From Tethya wilhelma (lineage: Eukaryota; Porifera; Demospongiae; Tethyida; Tethyidae): a stretch of DNA of 64,000 nt. Shown here piece after piece: positions 11,591-26,700 of the stretch (the first letter of the stretch is position 1; every line of letters begins with the position of its first letter). Both the position numbers and the translations under genes were made by a program. The notes beneath the pieces are model-generated. The model was not told the origin of the DNA. It saw nothing but the letters and a program-made list of their open reading frames with translations, and did no database searches. Where the stretch lies: assembly GCA_964030475.1 (NCBI GenBank), contig CAXIPT010000016.1, positions 700,814 through 764,813 of the forward strand, read 5' to 3'.

Positions 11591-13463
11591 TACCGATTTA
11601 GTATCACTTCTTCCAACACTAACAGCCATGCCATATTCCACCCATATTGTACTTTGACCTTCTTGAAACACACCCTTTGCCACGCCCACTACATCACAGA
11701 TTTCAAAGCAGTGATCTCTCAAGGAAGCTGGTACGATACAAGCGCCCGAGGGGATCTGACACACAAGAAGTAAGTGCCTCTCTGTGTCTGTGTGCTGGTA
11801 TAGCTATAGCAGACTCGAGTAAATATGATGGCTTCTTTCTTTTCCCTGTTTTCATGGGTCAAACATGATTTGTGTATGGGTTCCCTTTGGCTTTCCCCTG
11901 TGGTTTTCCTCCCTCCATTATTGACTGGTCAGCTGCTCATTGTTTATAACTTCCACGAGGCTGCATGCATCATAACTTTGATGAGGTTGCAGTGGTTGAA
12001 GAGAAAATGTAGAACTAACTTATAATTTGTGGGATTTGAGCCATGGTGGTAAATAATACCATATAGCGGGAAAGTTTTGTGAGTTATAACTTTTGTGGAT
12101 GTCTCTTGTCAAGCACTTTTGCTTTTAAACTTTCGCAGATGAGCTGCCAATCTCCATACATGTATGTTACGGAGAATTTTGTGGATAAAAACTTTCGCGG
12201 ATGGATTGTGATCCACGAAAATGGTGAAAGTTAAACCCCACGAGACTTTCCCGCTGTTGGCGTGTTGTAAGCTTGTCAAAGTGTGAGATTTTGTTTTGCC
12301 TGTTTTTGCCTAATGCAAATGTTTTTGATCAAATTTCATTTGCCAGTCGTGTACTGGGTTATCATGTAGCTGCTGGTTATGCTTGTTTTTGCCTACAACC
12401 ATACAGTCGGTGTTAGCTATAGCTAGCAAACACCATGACAACCATCTTCTTCAAACAGAAGGTGCTACTGTGTCACCTCTGTCTAGAGCTGCTGAGTAGG
12501 TTTTCATCTGTCACTTGAAGAGCTATTGAATAACAGCATAGCTAGATATTATCCACAGTAACAGGTTTCTGGGCCATCTGTAATGCATAAGTGCCAGCTG
12601 CTAAGCATATTTGCTCTATCTACCTATATAGAGATATCTACTAGCAGTAGGTGATACATATTGCATCCATTAGCAGACTAAGAAGATCAAAAAAAATTCA
12701 TCGTTAATACCGGTAATGTATATATCTTCTTGTCTATATAAATTATTTTAAATGTTGTGATAAACTTTCACCGAGTAAGTTGCTGATTTGAGTATTTTAA
12801 TTTTTCACAGGTGATTACACTAATGCAGTTAATTAGGGGCGTGTCTAACTAATTTACAATTATGACCATAATTGTATTCTACCAATACAATGGCCCGACC
12901 TTTTGCCAATTTATTAGATACTTGCCTAAGCAGGCATTGGGAGGGTTCTAAAAGATACTTGAGTCACGAAAATTAAAACCACGAATATTTTATTTCTTTT
13001 AGAGTTCCCTATAGGTTTGAGATTGCTTGTAAAGATTAGACATTATGGATTTCCATTAGATATTATATCAATTTAATATCAAGCAACAATTTTAAAATAA
13101 GTTCATATTCCCTGATACAATAGGGATAATTCACAATCACAATACAGGTCTTCCTATCTATCATTACATGTGCCCAAGAGTTCATTATAATAATTGTATA
13201 TGAACTGTTGGCATCTTATGCTAATAAGGAAATACATTATGCATCAGTTGTGAGACTGATGGAGTGTGTCAACCGTAGAGACACAGTGTAAACACAGGTG
13301 GATCTTGTTGTTGTTGTCAAGCAGTGCTTGGCAACTATCAAAATGAAATAAAGTTATTGATATTGAAAACAGCTTCTCACAATATCTGTGTCTGTTGATA
13401 CAACATGATGTTGTTTGACGGACAAATATAGTTTTCTAAAGATGCCTTTTTTTTTCTAAACTC

Positions 13464-13501
<38 letters not shown>

Positions 13502-13725
13502 ACATGAGATACCTTATAAAACCATGTAGCTGGCTGTGATCAAAGGTTTGTGGTTGCTAGTAAAAGGGTGTTAATTGACCAATCTGATCAGTCAATTTGT
13601 GTCATACACTTCATCTTTATTTTGTTGGTGGGAATCCTATTAACAAAAATTGTGTTAATATCAATCAAAGTTGCGTTAATTCACTGATACTGATTGATCT
13701 TAATGCAGTGTAAACACCGTCCATC
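11591..13725. other. Gene-free stretch with MITE-like elements
   Basis: No exon with a credible family match was found on either strand. It holds an inverted-repeat element at 12058-12257, a CGAAAATTAAA/ACGAATATT fragment near 12965-12990 and a (GT)n tract at 13471-13499. It probably includes the 5' regulatory region of the synaptotagmin-like gene that starts at 13726. Confidence 0.5.
12058..12257. mobile_element. MITE-like element, AGCGGGAAAGTTT termini
   Basis: The left end reads accatatagcgggaaagttt; the right end reads actttcccgct in inverted orientation. Internally TTTCGCGGAT/ATCCACGAA-type motifs are repeated. A second member lies at 58891-59079. Short, non-coding and palindromic, it fits a non-autonomous DNA transposon. 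Confidence 0.6.
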
Positions 13726-14070
13726 ATGTCTGATACCGGTTCCAGCGTGAGACAGAGACTGGGAGACCACTTCCAAGTCCAGTACAACACCTCCAAGAGA
13801 CAGTAAGTTGTTGGAGAAGAAACCATTCGACAAAGACTTCAACTTTACTGAGGCTTCTACTATCACTACAGATTTTAGTCTCTCAAACCATAGAAAGTAG
13901 ATTCATAAACCAGGCAGCCTTCCCAGCGTACTTTATATTGCTATAAGTGTGGGCAGTAAGCGTGTAAGCATAGCAGAGAAGACATGGTTTATGAGGGTTG
14001 CAGGTTATACTTTACTGATTAGTATTACATGCCCTCACACATACATACACTCATACAGTAATATGCACTT

Positions 14071-14112
<42 letters not shown>

Positions 14113-14750
14113 AGCTCCGAGGGGACCATCAGCACCAGCAGCAGGGTGACCCCTACCCCTCCCCTCCCTCCCAAGAGAACACGCCTCCAGTCCACACGAG
14201 AAAGAAGACAAGCTGTCTTCAACAGCCGAGCTCTCCTCTTCCAGAAAACATTTCGAGCCAAGACCTCTTCAATATGGCGTAAAGGCATCTTGTGGTCAAT
14301 GACCATTCTCTCCTTGTTAGTCGCGTGGGCTATTGGATACTACCAAGTTCACTTTGCCGTTCTTATCATCCTCTTTGTTGTCATGGCGATGCTTTGGCGG
14401 GATCAGGGGGGAAAGATAGCGGAGACGATAGAGCAGCAGGTCGAGATGAGGTTGAAGAGGAGAAAGACTGTTCAGCAGACAGAGAGCGTGGAGTGGATCA
14501 GCATGGCTCTGAATAGATGGTAAGGGGTGGGTGTGGCTTTTCTTAGTCATGTGACTTTGGAGTTTGGTCACATGATTCAAATTATGATCATATGATCATG
14601 CAGTAGTGTCATGTGACAATCATGTGATTGATTCCATGCAGGTGGGGTGTGTGTAATGATTCAATGGTGGACCTTCTGAAGGACTATATTGAACCATTGA
14701 TGGAGGATTTGGCTCCAAGTGGCATTGGTTAGTGTCTTGTGGATAGGTGA

Positions 14751-14807
<57 letters not shown>

Positions 14808-17800
14808 TCTCTCTCTCTCTCTCCCTCCCTCCCTCCTCAGAGAGCATAGAGCTCCTGGACATTGACCTAGCCAATGAAACCCCCTCTGTCTCAAACCTCC
14901 ATCTCTTTGATCCTCCTTCTGCTGCTTACAACTACACAACCAGTTCAATCTACGAAGGCCTGCCAACTGCAGGGTCAGGGGTCAACTCCCCAAAACGTAC
15001 CATAATTGCAAACTTTGATCTCTCAATTTCTTCACCTCATTCGAGAGTTGTGATACGAACTCGTCTAGGGGGCAAAAAGTGAGTCTCCCAGTGGGGGGCA
15101 AGTGTGTGTGTGTGAGGGGGATTTTATTTCTTGTACAAGTTGTCATGTATAGTACGTACCTAGCTTACATATCCCATGTATTTTCGATTTTGTTTTTCTA
15201 TTTGTACGAACAGCCAGGTTCAATTTGGTATACAATAATGTATAGGACATTATGTGAGGAGGTAAAAAATTCTATTTCTTGAACATGTATATACGTACAT
15301 GTATGTCATAGTAATTTTTTCCTTTTCTATTTATACGAACTGGTTTGGGAACAATACAATGGTGTATGACATACAGTATACCGTAATTTGACTTATATTC
15401 GCATTGGGGAAATTTTCGTACGTGTCCCCGTGTGCGAAAATTAAACACTCGGAATTTTGACGACCCATTACCAATATTCATGCTGGCGCTGCGCAGGTAC
15501 GAAAATTAAACACACAGAATTTTAACGTACAGAATATTTTCAACGCGAAAATATCTCAAACTACGGTAGTATGAGAACATTGTGTGATGCGTTCCAACTG
15601 TTACTAATGCAAGTTATAATGGAATTTTTTTCTTTTCTATTTATACAAACACGCAGGTTTGGGTACAACACATTGACGTATGTAGAGGGATTACATATCA
15701 GTGGTTCCATCCAGGCAGCTGTTCTAATTGATAGGGACGCACCCTTTCCTCATGTTGCCAGTATCAATGCTACATTCGTTAGAAGGTGGGTGTGGTCATC
15801 AACTGGAAGTGATGTAATTTTACCTAATTTCTTCTTTAACCCTTTGTATCTGTAGACCTGATATTTGGTTCTCTGTGAAGGTGCTGAAAGGGTTAAAAGT
15901 CACTGAGATACCACTGCTAAAGAATTGGATACACTCCTTTGTATCGGACATGTTCACCACATGTACGTACATGTATACATGCCCGTCACATGTACTTAAT
16001 TCATGTGGGTCATGCCATTACATGTAGGCCTTGAGATCTGGTTTGAAAGTCAGCAAACATCTATGAATAGTAGCTATTCTCTGATCCAATGTATATCTGT
16101 GAACTTTAGTAGCTCAATGGTAAGAGCATTGACTAGAATCTGCAAGGCCTCCATTCAAAGCCCAGCTTTTAGATCTTAAGATTTTTTCCCTTTAATTTCT
16201 CCATACATGTTATACATGCATGTAACATGTTAAGACAGTATATACATGTATAAATCTGTATAAGGTTACATCCATTCATACAGTGTTGGTGGATCCAGGA
16301 AAGCTAACGTTCAATTTCGTCTCGACTGGAGTGTCCGGTCCAATGGGCGTGGCCAATTCAGACTCCGCCTCTTCCTCCTCTTCAAAGAGAGCAGTGGGTG
16401 TTGTCACAGTAACGGTACTAGGCACACCCCCTGCCCACAGCTCCCAGCATGAAGGTGACCCTCGGAGATGGTTCTCACTGAGACTAGGGGAACAGAAGCA
16501 CCAGCGCCAACTTCCCCTCGGGAAGGGGGCGTGGCAGGTCACGTACTCTTATCTCGTGTACAACATTGACGAAGATGTGGTGAGCATTAATTAGATATAG
16601 TTCCCGCCATCACATTTGTACAAACTTGTGTTTGTACAATATTTTCCTCACAGCTTGTTGCTAAGGTGAAATTGCGCCGTGTGGTTGCTCGTCAAACATT
16701 GTCTGTCCATTCTCTTCCGCTGAACTCACTACAACTAGTGAACGACCTTAATGAAGGGGTTAAAGTTCAAAGGTGAGTGTGTGTGCGTGTGTGTGTGAAA
16801 ATACATAACCCTTTTGTCACTTAATTATTGCCGACTGTTCATCCATCTCCTACAGGTCGACATCACTGTCCAATCCGGAAGCCAATCTATCGCTAAATAT
16901 TAGCTACACGCCACTACCGAAATTCTCTCTAAATGTCAGAAATCAGTTCGATATTTCACAAGGTACATACAGACATACAATACAAACATGCACAGCTAAT
17001 ATTAATTGTTTGTAGTTTAAATTAAATCAGGGAGGCCATTGTGAAACTAAAAGGTTTTCAGCAACAATATAGTAGTTAATTTTGTCACATTATTTTAAAC
17101 TCATTAGTAGCCTCACAGTAAGAGATGACGGACAGTGATTGTCACTAGGCCTTGATAGATTATGCTCAAGACTCTGCCTATTTTTCTTTTCTTTTATGCT
17201 CAAAGAATGGCCCAATTATGTTCCAAAATCTGCCTATTATGCTTCTCAAGTTGTTTATTATGCTTATTACTACCAAATAATTATTATGTTGTAGAAATTA
17301 TTGATTTTCGATGAACAGAAGCACGAACAAATTCAAAACCATTATGATAATTATGCGTTTCTGTAGTTGTACTAGTTAATTCACACTTTGTGAGTTAACC
17401 TGCTTCGTCAAAAGAACACTAAAGAATGTGTAACAGACAATACAGGTGACTGCTGAAACAGTCGGAGACTATAATATACCTTATCAACATGTATATAAAC
17501 ATGTACATTACATGTTACATGCATGTATACATGCAGTTGCAGGAGTGCTCTACGTACATGTCCATTCTGCCACGGATCTAGTCTCGGCTGACTCTGACGG
17601 ACTTAGTGACCCCTACTGCATTGTATTAGCCAATAAAAAGAAGGTGAAAGAAATTATTTCTTTTAGTATAGCAACATTCGTTTAATTAGAATCAAAAATG
17701 CACCACTTCGTACAGGTATTGACCACACCCTACGTCTTGGATTCGTTAAATCCCAATTGGGAAAAGGGAGTGGAGTTTTTCGTCACGGACATCACACAGG

Positions 17801-18499
17801 TAATTCGCAACTACTGTTAACCACTGAAATGTGGATTCGAATGTCTGGAATGCAATACCTATACAGGTGACTCTTACGTTTGTGGTCTATGACTGGGATG
17901 GGCCCCTGGTGGGTGATGATCTACTGGGTGTGGCAAAACTGACCCTCTCACGAGTAAGGAATTTATATCAATCACATTCACATCCTCACACCATCACAGC
18001 CTCACATCTGCACACCATCACAGCCTCACATCCGCACACCATCACAGCCTCACATCCACACACCATCACAGCCTTGCATCCTCACAGTCACAGCCTCACA
18101 ATCTCACACTATCACAGCTTCACATTATCATAGCCTCACACTATCATATCTCCTACCTTGACACAGTGTCACAGCCTCAGACCATCACACCACTCTCCCT
18201 TCACACACACTTTATAGGATCGCTACGAGATCCTACAAGAGAAACTTGAACTAAACATCGATGGTGTTACCCTACGTGACGGACAAACCATGGGTCATGT
18301 GACTGTCTCGGCTGTGTTTCGTCTCGTGGACTCTGTCTCTCAATCCCTACTGGAGTCGGCCCAAACAGTACCCACGGTAGAGGTCACGAGGGAAGTGGGT
18401 GTGGTCAGTGAGGACCCCTCGGTAGTGGGCGGGGCAGCAGCTAAGACCGATCATAGGCATTCTGTGTGGGGGAGCAAACAGGGGGAGGGGATGACTTAG
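13726..18499 (+). CDS. ESYT: Extended-synaptotagmin-like protein, N-terminal part (TM hairpin, SMP, C2)
   Basis: E-Syts tether ER to plasma membrane and transfer lipid. Thirteen exons keep phase: 13726-13802, 14115-14519, 14642-14727, 14841-15078, 15657-15785, 15856-15962, 16284-16579, 16654-16772, 16856-16962, 17543-17643, 17716-17799, 17867-17953, 18218-18499 (705 residues). Residues ~85-122 form a hydrophobic hairpin anchor. An SMP domain follows, starting ESVEWISMALNRWWG and ending near LLVDPGKLTFNF. A divergent C2-like section comes next, then a good C2 with the Ca-binding loop DSDGLSDPYC and loop 3 YDWDGPLVGDD. The last exon reaches a stop at 18499 after a Val/Gly-rich tail. It may instead splice from an internal donor to the C2 exons downstream, making one longer protein. 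Confidence 0.75.
15379..15568. mobile_element. MITE-like element, ACCGTAATTTGA termini
   Basis: Starts accgtaatttgac and ends tcaaactacggta, an imperfect inverted pair about 190 bp apart. Inside, CGAAAATTAAACAC occurs twice and CGCGAAAAT once. It lies in an intron of the synaptotagmin-like gene. Non-coding. Confidence 0.6.
16103..16190 (+). repeat. tRNA-derived SINE-like copy
   Basis: Contains TAGTAGCTCAATGGTAAGAGC (A-box-like), then ~35 bases later a B-box-like CATTCAAAGCCC, followed by AGATCTTAAGATTTTTTCC. The same organisation recurs at five other places in the window on both strands. It lies in an intron. Confidence 0.65.
17968..18185. repeat. Minisatellite of CACACCATCACAGCCT units
   Basis: Imperfect ~16-bp units (cacaccatcacagcct and variants) are repeated many times inside an intron between C2 exons. 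The open frame over it gives only His/Ser/Thr repeats and is not coding. Confidence 0.85.
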
Positions 18500-19773
18500 G
18501 AACATGTGTTAGCCTTTTTTTGAAAGTTTCTGCTTAATATACCAATATCAGTTGATTTGCTTTTTCTAAAATTAAGCCAAAATTGTTGGTAGATATGCTT
18601 TAATTAATATAGCAAGCAGCAAATTGCCAATATCAGCAGCACAATCATTGATTCTAGGTAGCTTAGCAGACTGATGTGCATAAATCTGCATGAGATAATT
18701 TTCCTGCTGCACTCAGTGTTTATATGGAGACCCTTCGAAAGTTCCTGAGATCATTTTCTATTATTTTCTATAGTATAAATTAATAGCCTGTATTATGAAG
18801 GAGGAGCCTGGGCATGAGGCAAAGGCTTTTCAGCTTCTCTTGCTACAGAATATACTTGGATAGCTGATTTATTGGTAGCCAAGCCATTTATACCATTGAT
18901 AGTATAGGCTAGGCCTTGTGTAGAAGCCTGGAGAAGCTGTTTTCATTTACGGCGCGGTGTTAATTACATTCCATTTCGCGTATGATTACGTCACTTAACC
19001 GGAACCAATTAAACTGCATTCCATTTAGCGTCACGTCTTCCGTCTTCAATGAATCTCATTAACTGAAACCCAACTAACATTTACTGTCCGTGAACCAGCA
19101 CTATAAATAAGGACACGTAACTATATATAGTAAGTGTGTTAGTGTAGCGGGGCTATGGCAGGAGTCAAATACTGCCTAAGGTTCACCACATACATGGTCT
19201 GGGGGCCGTGGTGAGTCTCCCCTGAAATATATGCCTCGCTAACTGCATACTTACAGCATATAGTTAAGCCCCCACCTACTCGCAGAACCTATGTCAGGCA
19301 TAGCGCCTTTAGTGACTGGCATGTAGTGTACGGGGTAGGTGGGATAAAGGATGGAAGGTACGTGTAAGCCCTTGACCGTGCAGCGCTAGCACAGTCGTAA
19401 TGACAAGGTCAAGGCTCGTACTTGAAATCCCCGCTTAACTTTTTTTTTTTAAGCCTATATAGGATTAGCTGTTGTATCATATCTCTGCCTAGGAAGGTCA
19501 TATTGAGCTGGGGTTGGTACCATTTCGATCAGCTCGAAGAGAGCTTTCTAGTAACTGCAACTATTTCTATGCCACAAAAGAAACATTTCCAATAATTATG
19601 TAAACTTTATTGAATTGAACACTGCTGGGTCACTCTATGGTTTAGCTATATAATACATGTTTAATAAAATTTCACTTTTGTACATACTTACACTATTAGA
19701 CCTTTCCCACTCATGTATACAATAGTGTAATTTTATCCTAAGGCTTAGTCCATGCAAACTGGTTTTCTTTCAG
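18500..19773. other. Intron or intergenic gap between the two synaptotagmin-like halves
   Basis: No C2 or other recognisable exon. It contains the candidate structured RNA at ~19145-19446 and an AGGAAGGTCAT...GGTTGG repeat fragment at ~19489-19560. Whether it is an intron of one gene or a spacer between two is unresolved: I saw no obvious poly(A) signal after 18499 and no certain donor before it. Confidence 0.5.
19145..19446 (+). ncRNA. Candidate structured Pol III transcript (~300 nt), class unknown
   Basis: A closing stem AGCGGGG (19146-19152) pairs with CCCCGCT (19429-19435), followed by a T tract from 19440, as in a Pol III terminator. Inside are perfect or near-perfect stems: TCACCAC/GTGGTGA (19183-19189/19208-19214), CCCACCTAC/GTAGGTGGG (19271-19279/19335-19343) and AGCCCTTGACC/GGTCAAGGCT (19367-19377/19407-19416). 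TATA-like boxes (TATAAATA at 19102, TATATATA at 19122) precede it. The stretch is more GC-rich than its surroundings. Length, terminal helix and external TATA resemble RNase P, RNase MRP or 7SK, but I could not match the conserved boxes of any of them, nor of SRP RNA or U snRNAs. A short frame (MAGVKYCLRF...) is the only coding alternative and looks incidental. Confidence 0.45.
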
Positions 19774-23296
<3,523 letters not shown>

Positions 23297-23743
23297 AGAC
23301 ACTGTGTTCTAGCTACTTCAAATAAACCCTTTCTATCTAATAGTTTATTATCACATTTTTTGGCACTATTTTCTTTGCTTTTTACACAAATGACTTTCTG
23401 TTTTATTATTAATTTGTTACAATTCTTATTGCTTAATATTAAGCTACTATAAAAAAATTATATATGTGTGAATGGCATTGAAATAATAATTATCAGATTG
23501 ATTCTATTATCTACATACAGTACAACTAACGCACGATAATAAAGTAATGAAGTTTAAGTTTGCAATCTTTAATTATTAATGGTTAAATGGAATATGAGTT
23601 GCTAATTGATTGCATGGATGATGTAATTCCAAGATTATAAATGCATAACTAATTAATTGCCACATACAATAATATAATAATCATTATAATTATATGTGCA
23701 TTAATAAAGATCGAACCAATTGCCAATAAATTATGTGTATCAA

Positions 23744-26700
23744 CTAGTCACTCTCATCAGTCTGTTGTTCCATTTCTTGCACGTCGACCACAGTTTGTGT
23801 GACCACCCTGCTGACTGCTTCAGGAGTGGGTGGTTGGTATGACGACAAATGCAGCTGGTTGTCAATAAAGGATTCATCAGCAATTGGATCGTGTTCGAAT
23901 ATCTGGAGCAGATCATCGAGAGGTTTACGAAGTTGAGTAAAAACATGGCTTCCTTCATTTTCAAAACACCTGTTACGACTTTCCAAGAGACGTTTCTTTG
24001 AAACACTCTTCCTCTTAAACTCTTTCACGAAACTTTCTCTGAGCTTTTGCAAACCCTTGAAATTTGCAAAAGCGTGATAGACAAGGATGCACAAAAAGGT
24101 TAGGAAAGCGATAGAAGTTGAAGTATAAGCAAGAGCAGCTTGGTTGCCACCTGTTTCTTTAACGTACAGTGTCGCTGTGGCAAAGATGACAAGATTAAAG
24201 ATGAAAGAGCTCTCGAGAGCGTTCAGCGGCCATCTTCGATACACTCGATGTTTAATCAAGTTCCTAAGAAAAGCAAGAGCACCGACAACACACACGATAG
24301 AAAGAAGAGTGGTTCTAGAATCCATGACCAAATTCAGTGCTGCAATAAGATAGAGTAGTGCTCGAACCAGCAGTAAGAGGCCTGCCCAGTAGCGATGTCT
24401 CTTGGTGAAAGGAGCATGGTACCCTTCCATGAAGGCTATCAGTTTGGGCGACTGCAGCCAGCGAAGACATCGCCTGTTGGGCAGATATTGTATCCACTGC
24501 CAGAGAAAGAGAATAAACGTATAGATCAGTCCGATGGTGAGAACGAACAGAGCTACAAAGAAAAGAGGAATGTGTTTCCCTTGGAAGTAGTCAATGTTTG
24601 CATCCACAAGCCAGACGGTGTTTGTTTCCACACTTTCGTTAGAGGCGAGTGTTCGGATTCTTGCTGGTGTCAGTGCTAATATGACAGTTCGAAGTAACTT
24701 TGCGTAGGAGAGCAGGATTAGAGTTGCCAAGGTACCCACTGGGTTTCTGTTGGAAAGAAGTTGAGCAAACCGTGGGCTGTAGTGACTGGCAATTACTATA
24801 CAGAGTACCAGGGCAAGAATGTAGGCTGGAAATACAAATTGCAACCACTTTTTTGAGTAGCCGTCTAGGCCTATAAAGAAGCAGGTTTCAAAACCAAAGT
24901 CTAGGTTGAGCCATGCTATGAAGACTGTTAGAATATTTGACTTGTCGAAGGGTAGAAAGATGGAGCGGTTTGCTGCTATGATGTTGGCATAGAATATGAG
25001 TCCATTGATAGTTCCAACAGTTACTGTTAAGTCACACACTAGGAGAAAAGCAACTAGTGCTACACCAGCTATAGCAAACAATAGAGTGAGAAGAGCTAGC
25101 CAGTTGTTCGAGCAAGACAAGCAACGTGAACTACCAAGAGAGAGACTGAGACCATCCTTACAAGACCCACAAAGCTTGCCACTACGATTGAAGGCACACT
25201 GCGCATCAGAACCATTCAACAAGTTCAAATTGACTGTCACATTTTCCACAGTAGCAGGATGGCAATAGTCGAACGGACAGTTTTCGTAAACGGCAAACTT
25301 TGTAATATTGGTATCATTGACCAACGATATCCATACTGTATCTTTTCTAGTTACTGTTTCTTCGTCAATCGAACAGTTGGTCACAAACGTGGGAAAGAGA
25401 GTAGAATCGCACTCACAGTTTGTCAATGTACTCGAATCTTGGAACCCTATTGGACAAGGTTTGAACACAACGTGTATTACAGCTGCAGACATTCCATCAT
25501 CTCTACAAGGACCTGAAGGAAACAGAGAGAGACTGTCTCTTGATTGATTAGAGAAAAAGCTGTAGTTCAAAGCTGTGCAACCTTCTTGAGTGATCATATT
25601 TGGTACAGCAGTCCTCAAACCAACATCGTCGAATTCCAAGTTAAGAATCACAGTATGAGGAACCGTGTTGTTGACTTGATCGACAGCTACTAGCGAAACT
25701 GAAAATGTCTCTCCCTTTCTTAAAAACAACGTTGGCTGTTGGTAGCTACAATCTGGCTGGTTGTCTTTGCAGAAACAAATCCTAACTGGATCCGAGGACA
25801 ATTCAGTTTGGACATCTTCTGTAGTGATGTTTGTCAGATTGAGAAAGTACGAAATAGCGTCCACTCCATTGGGACTAAGATGAGTGTAGTTTTTAATCCG
25901 AAAGATTTCAGCAAAAGAACTCACAGTGCATCTATCCAGGAGCCCCCCGTAGAGGGTATGTCCGGCTTTGTGGGCCATGTTGTTGAAGAAAAAGAAGTTC
26001 TGAAGGTTCTGTTTGTTGTCAAACCAGGGAGTCCGATGCAGAGCTAGCGTTTGAAAGAAACACTCGGCAATTGAAGCTTGTGGCCTAGGAGAGGAAGAGG
26101 CACATGTGCTTGCTAGAGTGTAGTCAGAGACAAAGATAGCGCCTCCATAATCAGCAGAATTATCGACAAACTCCAACCTGTGCCATTGGTTGGGATCCTG
26201 TACCACGCAGTTGTCTCCGAAAACACATTCGCTCGCATTTTTGATCACATAAAGCTTGGCATTCAATTCTAATTGTATCCCACCACCTTTATTTGCACTG
26301 TTGCCATAAAACCGCAGTAAACCATCACGCAAGCAAGTCCTAGAATCAATAGCATGGATACCACCACCACCACCACCCAAAATGGCTGTGTTTTCGGAGA
26401 ATATTGTATTTTGCCAAAATTTTAGCTCCGAGAGATAAGCATATATCCCTCCACCACTTTCATCAGCAACATTGTTGGATATTAGTATATCACCAAAGAA
26501 GTTGAGTCTACTTTCAGTGGCAGATATGGCACCTCCTTTCAAGGCTCTGTTGTGCGATAAAGTAACACTGTCTTCGAAAGTGATTTGGCTCTGAAAACTG
26601 TTAATGGCGCCGCCGGACTTTTGAATGTGAGAACTGTTTGTGTACGTATTATTCACAATCGTCGTATTTCCCGACAATGTCAGTTGACAATTGAAAGCGA

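Noticed and set aside
13681..13866. Minus-strand frame at the synaptotagmin-like start
   Set aside because: Antisense of exon 1 and its intron; no splice or domain support.
19146..19215. Tetraspanin-like first exon (MAGVKYCLRF...)
   Set aside because: Only ~19 residues resemble a tetraspanin start, there is no hydrophobic TM1 and no following exon; the RNA structure explains the segment better.
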